NCBI RefSeq assembly: GCF_902143385.2
Contig: NZ_CABFUZ020000087.1
Location: 1 to 44,860 of the forward strand
DNA: 44,860 bases
From: Methylacidimicrobium cyclopophantes
Lineage (GTDB): Bacteria > Verrucomicrobiota > Verrucomicrobiia > Methylacidiphilales > Methylacidiphilaceae
Direction: 5' to 3'
Numbering within the stretch: position 1 is the first letter of the stretch; every line of letters starts with the position of its first letter. A model generated the notes under the pieces. That model was not told the DNA's origin, did no database searches, and saw only the letters and a program-made list of their open reading frames with translations. This document shows positions 42,796-44,860 of this stretch, in pieces. The position numbers and the translations under genes are program-made.

Positions 42796-44690
42796 TGCTG
42801 GGCCTCTTGGAAAGATGGACTTTCGCCCACTGGTCGGTCGGGAGCGCCTTTTTTGAGGGCGACTAGGAGCACCGCGAGATCGGCCGGGTTTACTCCAGGG
42901 ATTCGCGCGGCTTGGCCCAGGGTCGAGGGCCGGATCTGCTGGAGCTTTTCCCGCGCTTCGTTCTTCAGCCCCACAACCTTTTGAAAATCGATCCAAGGAG
43001 GAAGAGCAACCCCTTCCATTCGCCTGGCTCGCTCGATCTGCTCCTGTTCCCGGGCGATATACCCCGCATATTTCACTTCGCATTCGATATGGGCGGCGAT
43101 CTCCGGCTCGACATTGCGGAACGGTTCCGGAAGATCCCCCCAATGAAAATCGGGTCGGCGAAGCCATGCCAGGAGCGAGCAGCCCTCCTTTTTCGCCTCT
43201 GTCAAAGTTCTCCGAACTTCTTCGAGCCGGCGCTTTTTTTCGAGCCACCTCTTCTGTCGTGGTTGTAGCACCGATCCGACCGCGCAACCAATTTCGGCAA
43301 GGCGGACATCGGCATTATCGTGACGCAGGACGAGACGGTGTTCTGCTCGTGCGGTGAACATCCGATAAGGCTCTCGGATAGGGCGAGTCACTAGATCGTC
43401 GATCAAGACGCCGATATAGGCTTGATCTCGGCGCAGGACCAGCGGGGGGGCTCCGCGGACGATGCGAGCGGCGTTGATTCCCGCAATCAATCCTTGCGCC
43501 GCCGCTTCCTCATAGCCGGAAGTTCCATTAATCTGGCCTGCGAGGAAAAGGCGGGCGACCCGCTTTGTCTCCAGGGTGGGAAGGAGTTGAATGGCGGGAC
43601 AATAGTCGTATTCAACGGCATAGCCGGGCCGCAGGATATGGGCTTTCTCGAGGCCGGGGATTGTCCGGAGGAAGGCGCATTGAGCCGAAAAAGGGAGGCT
43701 CGTGGAGCAGCCGTTGACATAAAACTCTTGGGTGTGTCTGCCTTCGGGCTCAAGAAAGATCTGGTGGCGTTCGCGATCGGCGAACCGGACCACCTTGTCC
43801 TCGATCGAGGGACAATAGCGCGGTCCGATTCCTTCGATCTTCCCCGAGTACATCGCGGAGAGATGGAGATTTTCTCGGATAATCCGATGCGTTTCCTGAG
43901 TCGTATAGGTGGTCCAACAGGGCATTTGTTCCACGTGGAACATCTGGCCGTTCCATCGATTGAGCGTGAACAGCTCCTTCCCTTCCCCGGACAATTCGTC
44001 GGGAAACAGAGAAAATGTCGGAGGGGGCGTTTCGCCCGGCTGCAGCTCGCAGGAGCCGAAATCGATCGTCCGCCCGTTGATCCTCGGCGGAGTTCCCGTT
44101 TTCAGTCGCCCGATCTCGAAGCCCAACCGCTTCAGCTCCAACGATAAACCGCTGCTCCCTTCGCCCGCCCTACCGCCCGGTCGCTGCTCCGATCCGACGT
44201 GGATCAATCCGCGGAGGAATGTTCCAGTGGTTATGACAAGACTCTTCCCAAGATATTCGACCCCTAAATCGGTGACGATCCCCTCCACGGCGTCGTCTTT
44301 CACGGAGAGCTTCGAGACCGAGCCCTGCTGAAGATCGAGATTGGGCGTTGATTCGCAGATCGCTTTGAGCCGAAACTGATAGGCCTTCTTGTCGCATTGC
44401 GCTCTAGGCGCTTGAACGCTCGGACCCTTCCGGCGGTTGAGCATGCGGAATTGAATGCCGGTTGCATCGGCATTCTGGGCCATGACCCCCCCGAGGGCAT
44501 CGATTTCTCGCACCAAAATGCCCTTCGCAACCCCACCGATCGACGGGTTGCAGGACATTTGACCGATCGAGTCGAGCTGGAGAGTCAAAAGCAGCACCTC
44601 GCAACCCATGCGAGCGGCAGCGAGGGCCGCCTCCACCCCCGCATGTCCTCCGCCAACCACGATCACATCATAACTTTTGGGCCAACGCAT
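42792..44690 (-). CDS. mnmG: tRNA uridine-5-carboxymethylaminomethyl modification enzyme, FAD subunit
   Basis: This 632-residue protein is MnmG (GidA). It has the FAD loop [81 protein letters not shown] and [12 protein letters not shown], followed by [17 protein letters not shown]. With MnmE it installs the cmnm5 group at the wobble uridine of several tRNAs. The length is normal. It converges with nothing; the ATG at 44690 lies 76 bases from the divergent dnaB start. mnmG is often near the replication origin, which is consistent with dnaA elsewhere in this window. Confidence 0.96.
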   Translation of the reverse strand: MRWPKSYDVIVVGGGHAGVEAALAAARMGCEVLLLTLQLDSIGQMSCNPSIGGVAKGILVREIDALGGVMAQNADATGIQFRMLNRRKGPSVQAPRAQCDKKAYQFRLKAICESTPNLDLQQGSVSKLSVKDDAVEGIVTDLGVEYLGKSLVITTGTFLRGLIHVGSEQRPGGRAGEGSSGLSLELKRLGFEIGRLKTGTPPRINGRTIDFGSCELQPGETPPPTFSLFPDELSGEGKELFTLNRWNGQMFHVEQMPCWTTYTTQETHRIIRENLHLSAMYSGKIEGIGPRYCPSIEDKVVRFADRERHQIFLEPEGRHTQEFYVNGCSTSLPFSAQCAFLRTIPGLEKAHILRPGYAVEYDYCPAIQLLPTLETKRVARLFLAGQINGTSGYEEAAAQGLIAGINAARIVRGAPPLVLRRDQAYIGVLIDDLVTRPIREPYRMFTARAEHRLVLRHDNADVRLAEIGCAVGSVLQPRQKRWLEKKRRLEEVRRTLTEAKKEGCSLLAWLRRPDFHWGDLPEPFRNVEPEIAAHIECEVKYAGYIAREQEQIERARRMEGVALPPWIDFQKVVGLKNEAREKLQQIRPSTLGQAARIPGVNPADLAVLLVALKKGAPDRPVGESPSFQEAQQ

Positions 44691-44766
44691 TTTTTTCGAT
44701 CCGCTTTTGCTTTCCGAAACGACTTTCTTACTCGGTCTCCGCTTCCCTTTTCGTTATCTTCGCACC

Positions 44767-44860
44767 GTGCCTCGCGCCAAGAGCACCGCCAAAGAGCCTC
44801 CGACCGAAACGCCGCTACCCGCCGTCCTCTACAGCGCGGAAGCCGAGCGAGCCGTTCTCG
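44767..44860 (+). CDS. dnaB: Replicative DNA helicase DnaB, N-terminal fragment
   Basis: Only the first 31 codons are present before the right edge. The GTG at 44767 opens a frame with a basic/proline-rich leader, then LYSAEAERAVL, which matches the common P-x-S-x-E-A-E-x-A-V-L-G opening of DnaB. The helicase loads on the open origin with DnaA. The 76 bases upstream contain no gene and no strong ribosome binding site. The identification rests on this short motif. Confidence 0.7.
   Translation, partial: MPRAKSTAKEPPTETPLPAVLYSAEAERAVL

Overview
The window is a GC-rich, gene-dense bacterial chromosome segment made almost entirely of housekeeping genes. I found no insertion sequence, prophage, CRISPR array or toxin-antitoxin pair. 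It probably lies near the replication origin: dnaA and dnaN are adjacent, DnaA boxes sit at and upstream of the dnaA start, and mnmG and the start of dnaB lie at the right end. A rhodanese-DUF5069 protein, a SUF operon with sufT and an rplM-rpsI-argCJBDF run suggest Verrucomicrobiota, perhaps a Methylacidimicrobium-like acidophilic methanotroph. That assignment is inference from content and was not tested.

Layout, left to right. 1-2659 (minus): partial purA, ugd and nadA. 2883-7169 (plus): a type III glutamine synthetase-like gene, hisC and a secreted protein with two tandem DUF799-like modules, joined by overlapping stop and start codons. 7229-9309 (minus): a histidine kinase and response regulator pair. 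9509-13138 (minus): dnaA, dnaN, a small unknown gene and lspA. 13139-13482: candidate oriC. 13483-16575: aroE (minus), diverging from cysE and a cysteine desulfurase gene (plus). 16556-19872: an NDUFA9-like reductase (minus), a secreted unknown and an Amidase_3 cell-wall hydrolase (plus). 19996-24294 (minus): sufC-sufB-sufD, then sufT. 24513-24587: tRNA-Pro(UGG). 24662-27305 (minus): two divergent PilT-like ATPases. 27366-28934 (plus): hisB and a pterin-binding DHPS-like gene, converging on ilvB (28873-30699, minus). 31007-37443 (plus): rplM, rpsI and argC-argJ-argB-argD-argF. 37426-38771 (minus): ribE and a short-chain reductase. 38813-39817 (plus): an EgtD-family methyltransferase, overlapping tail to tail with comEC (39676-42030, minus). 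42100-44690 (minus): rhodanese-DUF5069 and mnmG. 44767 to the end (plus): the start of dnaB.

How the genes fit together. The arg run encodes the route from N-acetylglutamate to citrulline; no argA or argG/H is visible. cysE supplies O-acetylserine for cysteine, and the overlapping cysteine desulfurase gene may feed sulfur to the distant SUF scaffold, which has no sufS beside it. The his genes are dispersed: hisC sits with a GS-like gene and hisB with a DHPS-like gene. Start and stop codon overlaps are very common, and there are several tail-to-tail gene overlaps.

Nothing here is an obviously new multi-gene system. The least conventional elements are the degenerate PilT-like ATPase pair, the tandem DUF799 protein, the EgtD-family and DHPS-like enzymes with altered active-site positions, a ComEC whose metallo-beta-lactamase part has decayed, and a probably near-leaderless rplM.
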